The notes beneath the pieces are model-generated. The model was given only the letters and a program-made list of their open reading frames with translations. It made no database searches and was not told the DNA's origin. A stretch of DNA of 64,000 bases from an uncultured Clostridia bacterium. Lineage in GTDB: Bacteria; Bacillota; Clostridia; TANB77; CAG-508. The position numbers were made by a program, and so were the translations under genes. Below, in pieces: positions 43,774-52,920 of the stretch; position 1 is the stretch's first letter, and each line of letters opens with the position of its first letter. The stretch lies in the NCBI GenBank assembly GCA_948676835.1, contig CAPOZU010000008.1, positions 1-64,000 of the forward strand. Direction: 5' to 3'.

Positions 43774-45405
43774 ATGAGTAAAGAAATTATATATGGTGAA
43801 GATGCTAGAAAAAAATTATTAGAAGGTGTTAATAAATTAGCAGACACTGTAAAAGTTACATTAGGTCCAAAAGGAAGAAATGTTGTATTAGATAAAAGTT
43901 TTGGAGCACCACTTATTACAAATGATGGTGTTACAATTGCTAAAGAAATAGAATTAGATGATAGCTTTGAGAATATGGGAGCTAGCTTAGTAAAAGAAGT
44001 ATCTACCAAAACAAATGATGTTGCAGGAGATGGAACAACTACAGCAACTGTTTTAGCACAAGTTATGTTAAAAGAAGGAGTTAAAAATGTTGCTGCTGGT
44101 GGAGATGTTTTATCAATAAAAAGAGGAATGGATAAAGCAACATCAAAAGCAGTTGAAGAATTAAAGAAAATTAGTTCACCAATTAGCGGAAAAGAAGATA
44201 TTGCAAGAGTTGCAAGTATTTCTGCTAATAGTGAAGAAATAGGTACTTTAATTGCAGATGCAATGGAAAAAGTTTCTAAAGATGGAGTAATAACAATCGA
44301 AGAATCAAAAACTTCATCAACAAATGTAAATGTTGTAGAAGGTATGCAATTTGATAAAGGATATGTTTCTCCATATATGGTTACAGATACAGAAAAAATG
44401 GAAGCTGTAATGGATAATCCATATATATTGATAACAGATAAGAAAATTTCAAATATTCAAGAAATATTACCACTATTAGAAGAATTATCACAGCAAGGTG
44501 GAAAACTTGTGATAATTGCAGATGATTTTGAAAATGAAGCATTATCAACATTAATATTAAACAAATTAAGAGGAATTTTAAATGTTGTTGGTGTTAAAGC
44601 TCCTGGATTTGGAGATAAGAGAAAAGAAATGCTAGAAGATTTAGCTGTATTAACAGGTGGAGAAGTTATTACATCAGAACTTGGATTGGATTTAAAAGAA
44701 ACAACATTAGCACAACTTGGTAGAGCAAAACAAGTAAAATGTACAAAAGAAAATTGCATAGTTGTTGATGGAATGGGAGATAAGAAAGCACTAGAAACTA
44801 GAATTTCTCAAATTAGACATAATATAGATGAAACAAAATCAAGCTATGACAAAGAAAATCTTCAAGAACGTTTAGCAAAACTTGCAGGTGGAGTTGCAGT
44901 AATAGAAGTTGGAGCTGCTACAGAAATCGAAATGAAAGAAAAGAAATTAAGAATTGAAGATGCATTATCAGCAACAAAAGCTGCAGTTGAAGAAGGAATA
45001 TTACCAGGTGGTGGAACAGCATATGTTAATGTAATTCCGGAAGTTGAGAAGTTATTAACTGAAGTTTCTGAAGGCGAAAAAATAGGTGTAAAAATCATAT
45101 TAAAAGCATTAGAAGAACCAGTTAAACAAATTGCTACAAATGCTGGATTAGAAGGCTCTGTAATATTGGATAAAGTAAAAGCAAGTAAACCAGGTGTTGG
45201 ATTTGATGCTGCAAAAGAACAATATGTAGACATGAAAAAAGAAGGTATAGTTGATCCTACTAAAGTTACTCGTTCAGCTCTTCAAAATGCAGAAAGTGTT
45301 GCATCTATGATATTAACAACTGAAAGTATAGTTACAGAAAAGAAAGAAAAAAATTGTGGATGTGGAAATAACTCATCAATGCCAGATATGGGTGGAATAT
45401 ATTAA
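43774..45405 (+). CDS. groEL: Chaperonin GroEL
   Basis: A 543-residue Hsp60. ATP site GDGTTTATVLAQ, the hinge and apical domains complete, and the late signature AAVEEGILPGGGTAY. The C-terminal tail is not the usual GGM repeat: it reads KNCGCGNNSSMPDMGGIY, adding a CxC pair. Co-transcribed with groES and ended by a strong terminator. Only one copy is in this window. Confidence 0.98.
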   Translation: MSKEIIYGEDARKKLLEGVNKLADTVKVTLGPKGRNVVLDKSFGAPLITNDGVTIAKEIELDDSFENMGASLVKEVSTKTNDVAGDGTTTATVLAQVMLKEGVKNVAAGGDVLSIKRGMDKATSKAVEELKKISSPISGKEDIARVASISANSEEIGTLIADAMEKVSKDGVITIEESKTSSTNVNVVEGMQFDKGYVSPYMVTDTEKMEAVMDNPYILITDKKISNIQEILPLLEELSQQGGKLVIIADDFENEALSTLILNKLRGILNVVGVKAPGFGDKRKEMLEDLAVLTGGEVITSELGLDLKETTLAQLGRAKQVKCTKENCIVVDGMGDKKALETRISQIRHNIDETKSSYDKENLQERLAKLAGGVAVIEVGAATEIEMKEKKLRIEDALSATKAAVEEGILPGGGTAYVNVIPEVEKLLTEVSEGEKIGVKIILKALEEPVKQIATNAGLEGSVILDKVKASKPGVGFDAAKEQYVDMKKEGIVDPTKVTRSALQNAESVASMILTTESIVTEKKEKNCGCGNNSSMPDMGGIY

Positions 45406-45408
45406 TAG

Positions 45409-45446
45409 AAAGTGCACATAATGTAAAAATTATGTGCACTTTTTGT
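45409..45446 (+). terminator. Terminator of groESL
   Basis: A perfect 14-bp stem AAAGTGCACATAAT / ATTATGTGCACTTT followed by TTTTG. Confidence 0.9.
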
Positions 45447-45519
45447 GAAAAGCCCTAATATTGCTTGATTTTTGAAAAAATGTATTATAAAATTCGTATC
45501 GGTTTTCATTTTACTAAGA

Positions 45520-45540
45520 TGGCCAAGCAATTGCTGGTCA
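45520..45540 (+). promoter_or_regulatory. Palindrome upstream of the PEPCK gene, possible operator
   Basis: TGGCCAAGCAATTGC followed by TGGTCA is nearly symmetric around GCAATTGC. It lies about 25 bases before the ATG and downstream of a TATAAA box (45486-45491). A binding site is possible; no regulator can be named. Confidence 0.4.
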
Positions 45541-45565
45541 ATACATTAAAAAGGAGTGCTTTAAA

Positions 45566-47338
45566 ATGAACAAACAGATCAGAAACAAATTCGCAGGTGA
45601 ATGGATTAATCGGATGATTGAGTTAACCAATCCTGCAAAAGTGGTTTTAATTGATGGCTCTGAAGAGCAGAAGAAAAAAATCACGGCAGAAGCTGTTGAA
45701 GCTGGAGAATTGATTACCTTAAATCAAAATCTGATGCCAGGCTGCTATTTGAGAAGGAGTAATCCAAACGATGTAGCTAGAGTTGAAGAACGTACGTTTA
45801 TCTGTACTGATGAACAAAAGGAGGCTGGTCCAACCAATAATTGGGCTTATGCACCTGAAATGTACGACAAAATGCATATTCTTTTCAAAGATTCTATGAA
45901 GGGAAAGACTATGTATATTATTCCGTATTTGATGGGACCATATGATTCTGAATTCTCTAAGGTTGGATTCGAATTAACAGATTCCAGATATGTTGTTCTC
46001 AGCATGCTTATTATGGCAAGATGTGGGCAAAGAGTTCTTGATGAACTTGGTAGCAGCAATGAGTTTGTAAAAGGCTTACATTCTGTTGGTACTATGAATG
46101 CAGAAGAACGCTATATTTGCCATTTTCCAAAGGATAGGACAATTTATAGCTTTAATTCGGAATACGGTGGAAATGTTCTTCAGGGGAAAAAATGCTTTTC
46201 CCTTCGGATTGCATCAAGTGTGGCTAGGCAAGAAAAATGGCTTGCAGAGCATATGCTGATTTTGGCAATAAAAAAACCGAGTGGAGAAAAAGTTTATGTA
46301 GCTGCAGCATTTCCGTCTGCTTGCGGAAAAACTAACTTGGCAATGTTAATCCCGCCTCAGAAATATATTGATGAGGGATATGAAGTTACTACATTGGGAG
46401 ATGATATTGCATGGTTAAGAATAGGCAATGATGGAAGATTGTATGCTATTAATCCGGAATATGGTTTCTTTGGCGTAGCACCTGGAACTAATGCAAAATC
46501 AAATTTTAATGCGTTGGAATCAACTCGTAAAAACACAATTTTTACAAATGTTGCTCTTAACAAAGATGATAACACTGTATGGTGGGAAGGTCTTACTAAA
46601 ATTCCTCCTCAAAATGCAATTGATTGGAAAGGAAAAGAGTGGACCGATAAAGAAAATGTAAAAGGAGCACATCCAAATTCGCGCTTTACTGCACCTATTG
46701 AAAATTGTCCGAGTCTTGATGAAGATTACAATTCTCCGAAAGGTGTACCGATTTCTGCAATTATTTTCGGAGGAAGAAGAGCAAAAGTAATGCCTCTTGT
46801 GATGCAGTCTTTTAATTGGAATCACGGAGTATTTCTGGGATCTTCTATGGGTTCTGAAACTACTGCTGCAACTACTGGAAAAGTAGGTGTAACAAGAAGA
46901 GATCCTATGGCTATGTTGCCTTTTATTGGCTACAATATTTCAGACTATTTTAATCATTGGCTCACTATGGGAGCTTTGCTTGGAGAAAAAGCACCGCTCA
47001 TTTTCAATGTGAACTGGTTTAGAACTGATGACGAAGGAAACTTCATTTGGCCGGGATTTGGTGAAAACTTCAGAGTTTTGAAGTGGATTATTGGAAGATG
47101 TGATTGTTCTGAGAATGAAAATGTGAAAAAAACCGAGATCGGTTTGCTTCCTAAAGAAATCGATTTTGATGGAATAGATGTTCCTGATGATGTAAGAGAA
47201 GAATTGTTTAACGTAGATAAAGAAATCTGGTTGTCAGAGTTTAATGAAATCAGAGAATTCTACGATAAATTAGATTATATTCCTCTTGGGCTGAAAAATG
47301 AACTCGAATTTCTGAAATTAAGGTTAGAAAACATGTAA
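45566..47338 (+). CDS. pckG: Phosphoenolpyruvate carboxykinase (GTP type)
   Basis: A 590-residue enzyme interconverting oxaloacetate and PEP with GTP, at the PEP/C4 branch point. The hyper-reactive Cys loop and P-loop are present as FPSACGKTNLAMLIPP (Cys near 253). FALRIAS-like KCFSLRIASSVA, GDDIAWLRIGNDGRLYAINP and GVFLGSSMGSETTAA also match the GTP class. The length is normal. Codon use is richer in G/C than the neighbours (CCG, TCG, two in-frame CGG as Arg at codons 16 and 214), which points to horizontal transfer. It is a single gene with its own terminator. Confidence 0.95.
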   Translation: MNKQIRNKFAGEWINRMIELTNPAKVVLIDGSEEQKKKITAEAVEAGELITLNQNLMPGCYLRRSNPNDVARVEERTFICTDEQKEAGPTNNWAYAPEMYDKMHILFKDSMKGKTMYIIPYLMGPYDSEFSKVGFELTDSRYVVLSMLIMARCGQRVLDELGSSNEFVKGLHSVGTMNAEERYICHFPKDRTIYSFNSEYGGNVLQGKKCFSLRIASSVARQEKWLAEHMLILAIKKPSGEKVYVAAAFPSACGKTNLAMLIPPQKYIDEGYEVTTLGDDIAWLRIGNDGRLYAINPEYGFFGVAPGTNAKSNFNALESTRKNTIFTNVALNKDDNTVWWEGLTKIPPQNAIDWKGKEWTDKENVKGAHPNSRFTAPIENCPSLDEDYNSPKGVPISAIIFGGRRAKVMPLVMQSFNWNHGVFLGSSMGSETTAATTGKVGVTRRDPMAMLPFIGYNISDYFNHWLTMGALLGEKAPLIFNVNWFRTDDEGNFIWPGFGENFRVLKWIIGRCDCSENENVKKTEIGLLPKEIDFDGIDVPDDVREELFNVDKEIWLSEFNEIREFYDKLDYIPLGLKNELEFLKLRLENM

Positions 47339-47369
47339 AAGTAACTCTAAAAAAATAAACAATATGTTT

Positions 47370-47407
47370 AAACTCCCTGATACACAAGTGTATCAGGGAG
47401 TTTTTTT
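47370..47407 (+). terminator. Terminator of the PEPCK gene
   Basis: A perfect 16-bp stem (47370-47385 with 47388-47403), a 2-base loop as drawn, and a run of T residues. It also faces the end of the minus-strand cysteine-rich gene. Confidence 0.88.
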
Positions 47408-47409
47408 AA

Positions 47410-47541
47410 TTAGCAGCAGCCTCTACCACTATTATTTCCACAGCAGCAGAATAAGATTATTATAAGGATTATTATCCATAAACATTCATTATCTCCTCCA
47501 AATAATCCGCATCCGCAGCCACAACCTCTATTTTCTGGCAT
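47410..47541 (-). CDS. 43-residue cysteine-rich membrane peptide
   Basis: A short gene with a perfect AAAGGAGG RBS 8 bases before the ATG at 47541. It encodes MPENRGCGCGCG, a short acidic linker, one hydrophobic segment (LWIIILIIILF), then CCCGNNSGRGCC. Nine cysteines flank the single membrane helix on both sides. It resembles tiny Cys-rich proteins of Firmicutes (YjcZ-like in size, but with different motifs). Possible metal-binding or spore/membrane role; no function is known to me. It is convergent with the PEPCK gene. Confidence 0.72.
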   Translation of the reverse strand: MPENRGCGCGCGLFGGDNECLWIIILIIILFCCCGNNSGRGCC

Positions 47542-47626
47542 AACAAAATTCCTCCTTTAAAATATGTTTTTGCGATTTCTCAATCGCTTTTATGTTATAT
47601 ACTATGAATTTTTAGAAGATTTGTTA

Positions 47627-47914
47627 CTAAATTATTTTTTGTATACTTTTTATAATATTTTTTATTATTTTACTTAATGTATGAAAGTATATAATATTAT
47701 TTTGATATAGCCGCGTAAGCGACCAAACGAACGGAGTGAGTGCGAATTGGAGCAACTATCTGACAAGTGTAAATTATAAATTTATTTATAATTTACAACT
47801 AGCGAGTTGCGACAGCAAGGCTATAAAGAAATAATATTATATACTTTCATACATTATTAAAAGTATTAAAATAAAAATTTTAAAAAAGTATACAAAAAAA
47901 TAATTTAATGATAT
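47627..47914. repeat. Extended inverted repeat around element copy B
   Basis: Beyond the core element the flanks remain complementary: TAAATTATTTTTTGTATACTTTTT on the left resembles the reverse complement of the right flank (TTTTTTTGTATACTTTTT in that sense) out to about 47914. The whole gap before mutL (47542-48037) is therefore mostly one long A/T-rich hairpin of about 288 bases. No ORF is seen. Confidence 0.65.
47676..47855 (+). repeat. Palindromic intergenic element, copy B
   Basis: A 180-bp element homologous to 11938-12117 in opposite orientation. Core: CCGCGTAAGCGACC, AACGGAGTGAGTGCGAATTG, GAGCAACTATC, inner stem TGTAAATTATAAA, then CTAGCGAGTTGCGACAGCAA. Outer 35-base arms (47676-47710, 47821-47855) are complementary except for one three-base mismatch, yet differ from the arms of copy A, so pairing rather than sequence is kept. 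Confidence 0.82.
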
Positions 47915-48037
47915 AATTTTCAAAAAGTATAAAATGTGATAAATGGGCATTAAAATTTTGATTAATGCTTGCTCTTTTACCGAAATATTAAAATCTTTGA
48001 AAATAACGGTATGCAAGAGCTAGAAAGGGATAAGACT

Positions 48038-50614
48038 ATGGGAAATATTGTTCTCTTAGATGATTTAACAATTAATAAAATTGCAGCAGGAGAAGTTATA
48101 GAAAGACCAGCATCAGTTGTAAAAGAAATGGTAGAAAACTCTATAGATGCTGGAGCAAAAAATATTACTGTTGAGATAAAAAATGGTGGTATTTCATTAA
48201 TAAAAATAACAGATGATGGATGTGGAATTGCAGAAGATGATATGGAGATTGCATTTGAACGTCATGCAACAAGTAAAATTAGGACCGCAGAAGATTTAAC
48301 AACAGTTAAATCTATGGGGTTTAGAGGAGAAGCTTTAGCGAGTGTTGCTGCAATTTCTAAAATAGAAATGATTTCTAAAAAAGCAGATGAACAATTTGCA
48401 CATAAAATAGTTGTTGAAGGTGGTAAAACTATAGAATTTACAGAAGCAGCTAGAAGTGTTGGAACAACAATAACAGTACAAAATTTATTTTACAATACAC
48501 CAGTAAGATATAAATTTTTGAAAAAAGATTATACAGAAGCTGGATATATTGAAGATGCTGTTACAAGAATTGCTTTAGTAAATAAAGATATTGCTATAAA
48601 ATTAATAAGCAATGGAAAAACGATAGTTCAAACAAATGGAAATGGTGATTTAAAAACTGTAATTTATAGTGTTTATGGAAAAGATATTGCAGCCGAAATA
48701 AATGAAATTGAATATGAATATGAAGGAATTAAAGTAATTGGAGTTGTTGGAAAGCCAGTTATCGCAAGAGCTAATAGAAGTAATCAATTATTTTTCTTAA
48801 ATGGAAGATATATAAAAGATAAAAATCTAACAGCAGCGGCTGACCAAGCATATAAAGGTATGATTCCAGTTGGTAGATATGGATTTCTCGTTTTAAATTT
48901 AGAAATGGATCCAAGTCTTGTTGATGTTAATGTTCACCCAGCTAAACTTGAAGTTAGATTTGAGGAAGAATCAAAAGTATTTAAAGCTGTATATCATGCT
49001 ATAAAATCTAGTTTAGCTCAATCTGAACTTGTAGAAAATATTGAAAGAGAAACATTAGAAGAAAATAAATCAGATGAAAACGAAAATGTAAATGTAAATA
49101 CAACGATGAATTTATCTGAAAATTCAGAAACATATAATAAAGAAAATTTAGAAACATTACAAGAAAATAATGAAGACAAAATTGAAGAAAAGAAAAAAGG
49201 AATTGCTGGATTATTTTCTAAAATTATAAAAGAACCAGAAGAAACAGAAGAGGAATTAAGTAATAATCACTTAGAAGAAATATTTAAATATAGACAAGCA
49301 TTAAAAGAAAAAACAAATGTAGAAAAAATTACTAATTTAGATAATATTAATATAGATGAAAATAGTAGAAAAGCACAAGAATACATTAATAAATATAAAG
49401 CAAACAAATCTAATGAAGACAGTGCTGAAATTGAAAATGTAATACCTGATATTAATATTCAAGTGAATGAAAATATTGAACAATCAAATACGATAAATGA
49501 TGATGAAGTATCCAAAAAAGTTACTTTAGGAAATACAATAATATCTAGTGAAACAAAAGAATTAAATATAAATAATAGTAGTAGTGTAATAAAAGATACA
49601 ACAACAGTTATGAATTCTACTAAATTAGCTCAAAAAGAGCCAACTCAATCAGTAAATATAAATGATGATAATAAAATACTAGAAGAAAATAAAGATGAGG
49701 ATGGATATAAACAAGAAGTTGAGCAAGCAGAAAAATTTGTAGCAGGAGAAGACTTTTCAAAAATAGCTCAAAAATTAATTGAATCAAAAATTAATTTTGA
49801 TAATACACAAACAATCGATACTGCAAAAGTTAGAGAAGCAATCAAAGAAGAGTATGAAAGCAATCCAGAATTTGATGAAATGTATAAAAAAACATTTGGA
49901 GTAGATCCATTCTCAGTTAGAAAAGAAAAAGAACAAGAGAAAAAAGAACAAGAAAAAATTAATGTTTCAAATGAATTTGAATATGCTGGAAATGAAGAAA
50001 ATATGACAGTTTTTGAAGATAAAGCTGAATTTCCAGAAATACCATATAAGTTTATAGGAATTGTATTTAACACATATATAGTTATTGAAATAAAAGATGA
50101 AATGTATATAATAGACCAACATGCTGCACATGAAAGAATACTATATGAAAAAGTAAAAAACAATTATTATAGTGATGGTGAAAAAGATGAACAAATGCTT
50201 TTATTGCCAGATGTAATTTCATTAACACATAAAGAAATGTCTATAGCAAAAGAAAATATAGATATGTTTGCAAAAGCTGGATTTTCATTTGAAGAATTTG
50301 GCGATAACACAATAAAATTGATGTCAGTTCCTAGTATGTGTGAAGATATGAATACAAAACAACTATTTTTAGATATATTAGATGAAATTGATACTGTTGC
50401 AGTTACAGCAAGACAAGAAAAAGAAGATAAATTTATAGCAACAGTTGCTTGCAAAGCAGCAGTAAAAGGAAAGATGAAATTAGATGAAAAAGAAGTAAAA
50501 GCTTTAATGAAAAAACTTTTAGATCTTCCAAATCCATTTACTTGTCCACATGGAAGACCAACAGCTATAAAAATGACAAATTATGATTTAGAAAGAAAAT
50601 TTAGAAGGAGCTAA
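48038..50614 (+). CDS. mutL: DNA mismatch repair protein MutL
   Basis: 858 residues from ATG 48038, chosen because AAAGGG lies 8 bases upstream and MGNIVLLDDLTINKIAAGEV is the canonical beginning; the ORF is open 23 codons further. The GHKL ATPase domain has motifs ENSIDAGA, DDGCGI, and GFRGEALASVAA. An unusually long acidic, Asn-rich linker (about 345-650) follows. The C-terminal domain has the endonuclease metal motif DQHAAHERILYE and the late CPHGRPTAI, as in MutL of bacteria without MutH. mutS is not upstream here. It lies 4 bases ahead of miaA. Confidence 0.96.
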   Translation: MGNIVLLDDLTINKIAAGEVIERPASVVKEMVENSIDAGAKNITVEIKNGGISLIKITDDGCGIAEDDMEIAFERHATSKIRTAEDLTTVKSMGFRGEALASVAAISKIEMISKKADEQFAHKIVVEGGKTIEFTEAARSVGTTITVQNLFYNTPVRYKFLKKDYTEAGYIEDAVTRIALVNKDIAIKLISNGKTIVQTNGNGDLKTVIYSVYGKDIAAEINEIEYEYEGIKVIGVVGKPVIARANRSNQLFFLNGRYIKDKNLTAAADQAYKGMIPVGRYGFLVLNLEMDPSLVDVNVHPAKLEVRFEEESKVFKAVYHAIKSSLAQSELVENIERETLEENKSDENENVNVNTTMNLSENSETYNKENLETLQENNEDKIEEKKKGIAGLFSKIIKEPEETEEELSNNHLEEIFKYRQALKEKTNVEKITNLDNINIDENSRKAQEYINKYKANKSNEDSAEIENVIPDINIQVNENIEQSNTINDDEVSKKVTLGNTIISSETKELNINNSSSVIKDTTTVMNSTKLAQKEPTQSVNINDDNKILEENKDEDGYKQEVEQAEKFVAGEDFSKIAQKLIESKINFDNTQTIDTAKVREAIKEEYESNPEFDEMYKKTFGVDPFSVRKEKEQEKKEQEKINVSNEFEYAGNEENMTVFEDKAEFPEIPYKFIGIVFNTYIVIEIKDEMYIIDQHAAHERILYEKVKNNYYSDGEKDEQMLLLPDVISLTHKEMSIAKENIDMFAKAGFSFEEFGDNTIKLMSVPSMCEDMNTKQLFLDILDEIDTVAVTARQEKEDKFIATVACKAAVKGKMKLDEKEVKALMKKLLDLPNPFTCPHGRPTAIKMTNYDLERKFRRS

Positions 50615-50618
50615 ATAA

Positions 50619-51536
50619 ATGAAACCTAAAGTTGTAGTTATAGTAGGTCCTACTGCATCTGGTAAAACAGCGTTATCTATTGAACTTGCAAAAAAAATAA
50701 ATGGTGAGATTATTTCATCAGATTCAATGCAAATTTATAAAGATATGGATATAGGAACTGCTAAAGTTACAAAAGAAGAAATGCAAGGAATAAAACATTA
50801 CTTAGTAGATTTTGTTTCACCTGATTGTAGATATACAGTGTCTGATTTTAAAAAGGATAGTGAGAATGCAATAAAAGAAATATTACAAAAAGGTAAAACA
50901 CCAATAGTTGTTGGTGGAACAGGGTTATACGTCAATTCATTAATTTATGGAATTGAATACCAAGACATGAAATTTGATGAAGAATATAGAAATAAATTAA
51001 TGGAACTTGCTGAATCTGAAGATGGACTAAAAAAACTTTACGAAGAGGCTAATAAAATTGATCCAGAAGCAACTAAAAAAATCAGTTCAAATGATAAAAA
51101 AAGAATTGTAAGAATTCTTGAAATCTATAAAGCTACAGGAAAAAATAAGACTGAGCAAGAAATTCTTTCTAGACAAAAAGGTGTAGATTATGATTTTAAA
51201 GTTTTTGGAATAGATATGGAAAGAAGTAAACTTTATGAAAGAATAAACTTAAGAGTAGATATAATGCTTAAACAAGGTTTAGAAAATGAAGTTAAAAATC
51301 TTATTTCTAAGTATTCAGAATTTCCTACAGCGATGCAAGGTCTTGGATATAAAGAAGTAGTAGAATTTTTTGAAGGGAAAATTTCCCATGAGGAAATGAT
51401 AGAAAAAATAAAACAAGAATCAAGAAGATATGCTAAAAGGCAATTAACATGGTTTAGAAAAAATAAAGAAACAATATGGTTGGATAGTCAAAATGGAGTA
51501 GATAAAAATATTGAAATTATTTTAGAGGAGTTATAG
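50619..51536 (+). CDS. miaA: tRNA dimethylallyltransferase MiaA
   Basis: A 305-residue enzyme adding an isoprenyl group to A37 of tRNAs reading UNN codons. P-loop GPTASGKTALSIELA, the catalytic Asp region SSDSMQIYKDMDIGTAK, VGGTGLYVNSLIYG, and the tRNA-binding late segment RRYAKRQLTWFRKN. Normal length. Directly behind mutL, as in many Firmicutes; its stop overlaps the GTG of the next gene by one base. Confidence 0.97.
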   Translation: MKPKVVVIVGPTASGKTALSIELAKKINGEIISSDSMQIYKDMDIGTAKVTKEEMQGIKHYLVDFVSPDCRYTVSDFKKDSENAIKEILQKGKTPIVVGGTGLYVNSLIYGIEYQDMKFDEEYRNKLMELAESEDGLKKLYEEANKIDPEATKKISSNDKKRIVRILEIYKATGKNKTEQEILSRQKGVDYDFKVFGIDMERSKLYERINLRVDIMLKQGLENEVKNLISKYSEFPTAMQGLGYKEVVEFFEGKISHEEMIEKIKQESRRYAKRQLTWFRKNKETIWLDSQNGVDKNIEIILEEL

Positions 51537-52765
51537 TGAAAGAAACACAAAAAAATGGTAATTTAATAAAGCTAATAATTACTCTGATTTTTATGGTATT
51601 TTTTATAGTATTAGTTACAAATGGAACTAAAATATTACAAAAACCTACAGATGTATTTATTGTTGCAAATGGCTCTTTATCCTATGAAGAATTAGCAGAA
51701 GGATATATAATAAGAAATGAAACTGTACTTCAAGGTGAAAATTACAAAAATGGTATGGTTCAAATATTATCAGATGGAGAACGTGCTGCAAAATCAGAAG
51801 AGGTTTTCAGATATTATTCTAATAGCGAGGAAAATATTTTAAAACAAATAGCCGAACTTGATGAAGAAATTAATGAATTGATAGAAACAAATAATTTAAG
51901 TTTAGTTACTAGTGACATAGCAAGTATAGAATCACAAATAGAAAATACTATTGATTTAATGTATAATGTAAACTATTTACAAAAAAATCAGGAGAATAAA
52001 AATAAAATTGAAGCATATATATCTAGAAGGACACAAATTACAGGAGTGGCTAGTCCATCTGATTCTTATGTTAGAATTTTAACTGATAAGAGACGAGAAT
52101 TAGAAAATAGTCTAAAAGCGGGTTCAGAGACTGTAGCAGCGCCAAAAAGTGGACTTGCTTCATATAGAGTAGATGGTTTAGAAGAAACTTTAAAGACAGA
52201 TAATTTTGATTATTTATCTACTGATTTACTTAATAGTTTTGAATTAAAAGTTGGAGCAACAATTCCTTTGAGCAATGAAAAAGGAAAGATTGTTGATAAC
52301 TTTGTTTCATATATTGCTGTTTCAATGAATACAGAAAAAGCATTGTCTAGTAATATTAATGATAAAGTAACAATTAGGTTATCTAACTCTAATGAAATAG
52401 AAGCAAAAATTGTTTATATAAAGGATGAAGGAAAAAATAGAATTATTGTTTTTGAGATATCAGATGATATTGATGAATTATTAGAATATAGAAAAATATC
52501 AATAGATATAATTTGGTGGAAATATTCTGGATTAAAAGTTAGTAATTCTGCATTAATTGAAGAAGATGATAAAGTGTATGTAGAAAAAAGCAAAGCTGGG
52601 TACACTGAAAAAATTCTAATAAAAGTATTAAGACAAAATGATACTTATTCAATTGTTGAAAATTATGATGAAGAAGAATTAATTGAATTAGGATATAATG
52701 AAGAACAAATTTCTAAAATTATGGAAAATAAAATAAATTTATATGATGAAATTGTGTTACACTAA
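51536..52765 (+). CDS. HlyD-like membrane-anchored protein upstream of sepF
   Basis: A 409-residue protein from GTG 51536, overlapping the miaA stop. One N-terminal membrane helix (about 10-32) is followed by a biotinyl-lipoyl-like/HlyD arrangement: first half-motif GSLSYEELAEGYIIRNE, a coiled coil (about 100-185), second half-motif APKSGLASYRVDG, then beta domains with VTIRLSNSNEIEAKIVYIKDEG. It resembles HlyD-type adaptors that in clostridia sit beside sepF, but no transporter is linked, so it may act in envelope or division structure. The function is inferred from shape and position. Confidence 0.78.
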   Translation: MKETQKNGNLIKLIITLIFMVFFIVLVTNGTKILQKPTDVFIVANGSLSYEELAEGYIIRNETVLQGENYKNGMVQILSDGERAAKSEEVFRYYSNSEENILKQIAELDEEINELIETNNLSLVTSDIASIESQIENTIDLMYNVNYLQKNQENKNKIEAYISRRTQITGVASPSDSYVRILTDKRRELENSLKAGSETVAAPKSGLASYRVDGLEETLKTDNFDYLSTDLLNSFELKVGATIPLSNEKGKIVDNFVSYIAVSMNTEKALSSNINDKVTIRLSNSNEIEAKIVYIKDEGKNRIIVFEISDDIDELLEYRKISIDIIWWKYSGLKVSNSALIEEDDKVYVEKSKAGYTEKILIKVLRQNDTYSIVENYDEEELIELGYNEEQISKIMENKINLYDEIVLH

Positions 52766-52839
52766 ATCACAAAAAAATTACAAAAAAATTACAATAGAAT
52801 TATTTTTATATAACAATGACTGTAATTTGGAAAAAACGC

Positions 52840-52868
52840 TTGACAATGGAAAAAAATAGATAGATACT
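52840..52868 (+). promoter_or_regulatory. Promoter of sepF-divIVA
   Basis: A perfect -35 TTGACA (52840-52845) with a weak -10 (GATACT at 52863-52868, 17-bp spacer; TACTAT at 19 bp is an alternative). Confidence 0.6.
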
Positions 52869-52920
52869 ATATGTATGTTAAGCTACGAATGAAGAGAAAA
52901 AATTAGGAGGTCTGTATAGA

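Noticed and set aside
47969..48037. Upstream extension of mutL by 23 codons
   Set aside because: The extension has no RBS and no MutL similarity; the ATG at 48038 has AAAGGG and the canonical N-terminus.
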